From assembly GCF_002909235.1 (NCBI RefSeq), contig NZ_PHQQ01000024.1, positions 1-64,000 on the forward strand: DNA of 64,000 bases. Direction: 5' to 3'. Origin of the DNA: Arenibacter catalasegens (GTDB taxonomy: Bacteria; Bacteroidota; Bacteroidia; Flavobacteriales; Flavobacteriaceae). A program made the position numbers and the translations under genes. Below, in pieces: positions 61,855 to 64,000 of this stretch. Within the stretch, counting starts at the first letter, position 1. Each line of letters opens with the position of its first letter. The notes beneath the pieces are model-generated. The model had not been told where the DNA came from, ran no database searches, and saw only the letters and a program-made list of their open reading frames with translations.

Positions 61855-63138
61855 TTATTCCAAAATAGCTTGGTAAACCAAACTCCTTAATTTAGAATGA
61901 TCATCAATTCCGTTGCTTGGTATAAGCTGTTTAAAATATACTACGATCAATTCTTCTACTGGGTCTGCCCAATAAGTAGACCCATAAGCTCCTCCCCACT
62001 CAAAAGTACCAACGGAGCCAGGTTCTCCCCTTTCGCCCACATTTTTGGTTATGGAGAAACCAAGTCCAAAACCAGAACCTTTTCTACTGCTATATGGAAT
62101 GTCCCGTACGTCTACATGGTCTGCTATCATTAATTCTACGGTTTTTGGGGATAGTATCCTATGTCCGTTAAACTCACCTCCATTTAACATCATCTGTAAA
62201 AATCGGGCATAGTCCATAGCCGTAGAAAGTAGACCTGCCCCGCCAGAAAAGCTTTTTCGAGGTCCCTTAACATAATGGCCTTGCCCCATTCCCAAGCCAG
62301 GGTCTGGAGATCTTTCAAGAGGTTTTCCTTCATAGGCCATATAGGAAGTAGCTAATCTTGCTGTTTTATTCTTTGGCAAATAGAAATGTGTATCCACCAT
62401 TCCAATAGGGTCTAAGATTCTTTCCTTTATAAAAGTGTCCAATGATTTACCAGAGGCTTTTTCAACAATTACCCCTAAGATATCGGTGTTGTAACCATAT
62501 ACAAACTTTTCTCCGGGTTCCGCATCCATAGGCAATTTTGCCATACGGGCAACGGTTTCATCAATTGGTTCGTTCCTATCGGCAAAATACCAATTCTGTA
62601 TACCGGCCTCCTCCCATTCTTTTTTTGCAGGGCCATGGCCATAACCGATTCCAGCCGTATGGGTCAACAAATCCCTTATAGTAATGGACCTATTCGCTTT
62701 TACCACATCATACCCACCATCATCACGTATTTTGGCAACTGTAGTTTGCTGCCATTCAGGCAAATATTTACCAATTGGATCAGCTATTAAGAGTTTTCCT
62801 TCTTCCTGTAATAGCATAACAGCCACACTTACTATGGCCTTTGTTTGGGAAGCTATCCTAAATATAGCGTCATTGGTCATCTTTTTCCCCGTTTCCAAAT
62901 CGCTGTCACCAAAAGCATGCTGATAAATTACCTTACCCCTTCTTGCTATGAGGGCCACATTTCCTGCCATTTTACCATCTTTAACATATTGTTCTAAGGT
63001 GGCTGATAAGCGCTCTAATCGTTCAGAAGACATCCCTACTTCCTCTGGTAGTGCTGTTGGCAAATCTTGCGCCTGTGTAAGGGATGTCCATAACAGACAA
63101 CCAAATATCAAAAGGTAAACTTTAAATAATTTTGTCAT
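61855..63138 (-). CDS. Secreted serine hydrolase (beta-lactamase/esterase class C-like)
   Basis: A 427-residue exported protein with signal peptide (to SLTQAQ). Class C beta-lactamase fold: SxxK is SQTK in IASQTKAIVSVAVML, YxN is YGYN in KFVYGYNTDILG, and the third element is GGAYGSTYW (H/KxG replaced). Such proteins are peptidases or esterases rather than beta-lactamases. Periplasmic; substrate unknown. Confidence 0.9.
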   Translation of the reverse strand: MTKLFKVYLLIFGCLLWTSLTQAQDLPTALPEEVGMSSERLERLSATLEQYVKDGKMAGNVALIARRGKVIYQHAFGDSDLETGKKMTNDAIFRIASQTKAIVSVAVMLLQEEGKLLIADPIGKYLPEWQQTTVAKIRDDGGYDVVKANRSITIRDLLTHTAGIGYGHGPAKKEWEEAGIQNWYFADRNEPIDETVARMAKLPMDAEPGEKFVYGYNTDILGVIVEKASGKSLDTFIKERILDPIGMVDTHFYLPKNKTARLATSYMAYEGKPLERSPDPGLGMGQGHYVKGPRKSFSGGAGLLSTAMDYARFLQMMLNGGEFNGHRILSPKTVELMIADHVDVRDIPYSSRKGSGFGLGFSITKNVGERGEPGSVGTFEWGGAYGSTYWADPVEELIVVYFKQLIPSNGIDDHSKLRSLVYQAILE

Positions 63139-63456
63139 TGTACTTTAAAATTTGATGAGTATTTTCTTTTAAGAATGCTAAAAGTTATTGCTTTTTTCGG
63201 ATTTACAAAATAGTAAATGGTTTTCGATCATTCTTAAACTCCTTTGTTAATATTTCAATATTAAAGCAGGAAGGATAAAATCTAAATTTCCTTATATGGA
63301 ATTAAATAAACTTTGCAAACAGAGTTGTTATATTGATAACTTGGAAGATTGATGGAATTCAAACCCATCTAAAATAACATCGAAATAAGAGAATTAAAGG
63401 ATTGGTTTGGAGTATATGGTAACTAGGCCCATCTGCCCAAATACAAACAAAAAAAA
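63139..63456. other. Intergenic, nothing recognised
   Basis: About 320 bases between the hydrolase and the terminator of the next gene. AT-rich, without ORFs or repeats that I could recognise. Confidence 0.45.
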
Positions 63457-63502
63457 GGGTAGTACATAAATCCATACAATGCCATATTTATTTACACTAC
63501 CC
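63449..63502 (-). terminator. Terminator of the 3'-edge cold-shock gene
   Basis: GGGTAGT (63457-63463) pairs with ACTACCC (63496-63502) across a large loop that pairs further (ATAAAT/ATTTAT); on the minus strand a run of eight T follows. Confidence 0.6.
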
Positions 63503-63550
63503 CCTATATATTATATGTGCACAATTCCATTTTAGGAACTGACATAGACA

Positions 63551-64000
63551 CTAGATTTTCTTCACACGAACCGCATTCATACCTTTCAAACCTTTTTCAA
63601 GTTCAAAGGAAACCTTATCATTTTCTGCAATTTCATCTATCAGCCCACTAACGTGGGTAAAATATTTTTCTTGATTTTCGGTATCGATAATAAATCCAAA
63701 TCCTTTTGAAGTATCAAAAAAGGACACTTTCCCATTTCTAACAGGGTCAAATTCCTCAACATCACTATCATCCCTTTTAGGAACGCCAATTTCTATAGTA
63801 GAGGCATCGACTTTTATTTTTTTGGATGGATCTGGCGGAGTATCCGTTAAATTCCCGTCATGATCAACATAGGCGAATTGAATTCCCGGTCCATTTTCCT
63901 TGGACTCCAACTTGCGAGCTTCTTTTTTCTTTTGCTTTTCCTCACGCTTTTTCAGGCGCTTCTTTTCTTTTTCACTTTTACTATAAGTTTGTTGCGATTT
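63551..64000 (-). CDS. Cold-shock-domain protein with basic N-terminal tail (5' end outside window)
   Basis: The frame is open to the window edge: KSQQTYSKSEKEKKRLKKRE, then more Lys/Glu, and LESKENGPGIQFAYVDHDGNL. I take the gene as starting just outside the window rather than at the internal TTG 63910. The N-terminal ~35 residues are extremely Lys-rich, followed by an acidic linker (residues with SKKIKVDASTIEIG, DDSDVEEFD) and a complete CSD: GKVSFFDTSKGFGFI, KYFTHVS, GLKGMNAVRVKKI. This long cold-shock subtype is common in Flavobacteria. The tail may bind RNA. At least 149 residues are encoded here. Confidence 0.85.
   Translation of the reverse strand, partial: KSQQTYSKSEKEKKRLKKREEKQKKKEARKLESKENGPGIQFAYVDHDGNLTDTPPDPSKKIKVDASTIEIGVPKRDDSDVEEFDPVRNGKVSFFDTSKGFGFIIDTENQEKYFTHVSGLIDEIAENDKVSFELEKGLKGMNAVRVKKI

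Noticed and set aside
1-64000. CRISPR arrays, tRNA/rRNA genes, prophage or integrase signals
   Set aside because: None seen: no regular direct repeats, no TpsiC-like GGTTCGAATCC with acceptor stems, no phage structural genes; a covariance-model scan was not possible.

Overview
The window looks like ordinary chromosome from a low-GC member of the Bacteroidota, most likely a Flavobacteriaceae (Maribacter/Arenibacter-like genera are my guess, not proven). The signs are an AT-rich base composition, -7 promoter boxes of the TAnnTTTG type, many SpII lipoproteins with short N-termini, and families typical of this group (DUF6515, DUF4382, DUF6268-like barrels, DUF1080, NagX-like acyltransferase, group III truncated globin beside qNor). 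I saw no tRNA, rRNA, CRISPR array or prophage.

Layout. 0.2-6.8 kb (minus): heavy-metal RND efflux operon (His-rich protein, TolC-like, His-rich lipoprotein, CusB-like, CusA-like). 7-10 kb: outer-membrane barrel, a decayed alcohol dehydrogenase, then a cold-shock protein beside a fatty acid desaturase whose start codon is problematic. 10.7-13.9 kb (plus): nitric-oxide module (cupin, qNor, truncated haemoglobin). 14.3-20.2 kb: DUF1328 protein, heparinase II/III-like lyase, DUF6515 protein, an IS200/IS605-type tnpA element and a CotH-like lipoprotein. 20.4-27.5 kb: nitroreductase with divergent AraC regulator, Gfo/Idh/MocA oxidoreductase, RidA, zinc-type dehydrogenase, an overlapping small-gene pair and an NagX-like acyltransferase. 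27.6-31.9 kb (minus): a TetR-controlled metallo-beta-lactamase-fold unit, J/KTSC protein, cold-shock protein, and a HipA-like kinase with a DUF3037 partner. 32.1-36.4 kb (minus): two adjacent DEAD-box helicases and a zinc-ribbon SDR fusion. 36.6-45.7 kb: intradiol dioxygenase, a TetR/oxidoreductase/PfpI operon, DUF4382 lipoprotein, M3 peptidase, FAD oxidase and cupin. 46.1-51.4 kb (minus): a three-domain AraC fusion and the ferrous-iron operon (DtxR-type regulator, membrane-anchored DtxR/FeoA protein, split FeoB). 51.5-64 kb: sugar isomerase, P1B-4 metal ATPase with a Fur-family regulator, alpha/beta hydrolase, DoxX, RluE-type pseudouridine synthase, DUF1080 protein, topoisomerase III, SlyD-like FKBP, serine hydrolase and a cold-shock protein running off the window end.

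Most interesting points. (1) The DtxR-type regulator heading the feo operon has an in-frame amber codon inside its helix-turn-helix region, while a long palindrome with the classical TTAGCCTAA core lies in its promoter. (2) A ~120-140 bp structured repeat occurs three times (10.4, 26.1, 32.0 kb); its first hairpin shares 17 of 21 bases, with compensatory stem changes, with the hairpin flanking the IS200-type tnpA, suggesting a REP/RAYT-like pair. (3) Near-identical palindromes precede a TetR gene and the adjacent metallo-hydrolase gene. (4) Unusual protein architectures: DUF4242 + cyclase-like + AraC; zinc ribbon + SDR with Thr in place of the catalytic Tyr; split FeoB; a Cys-less ArsC-like protein.
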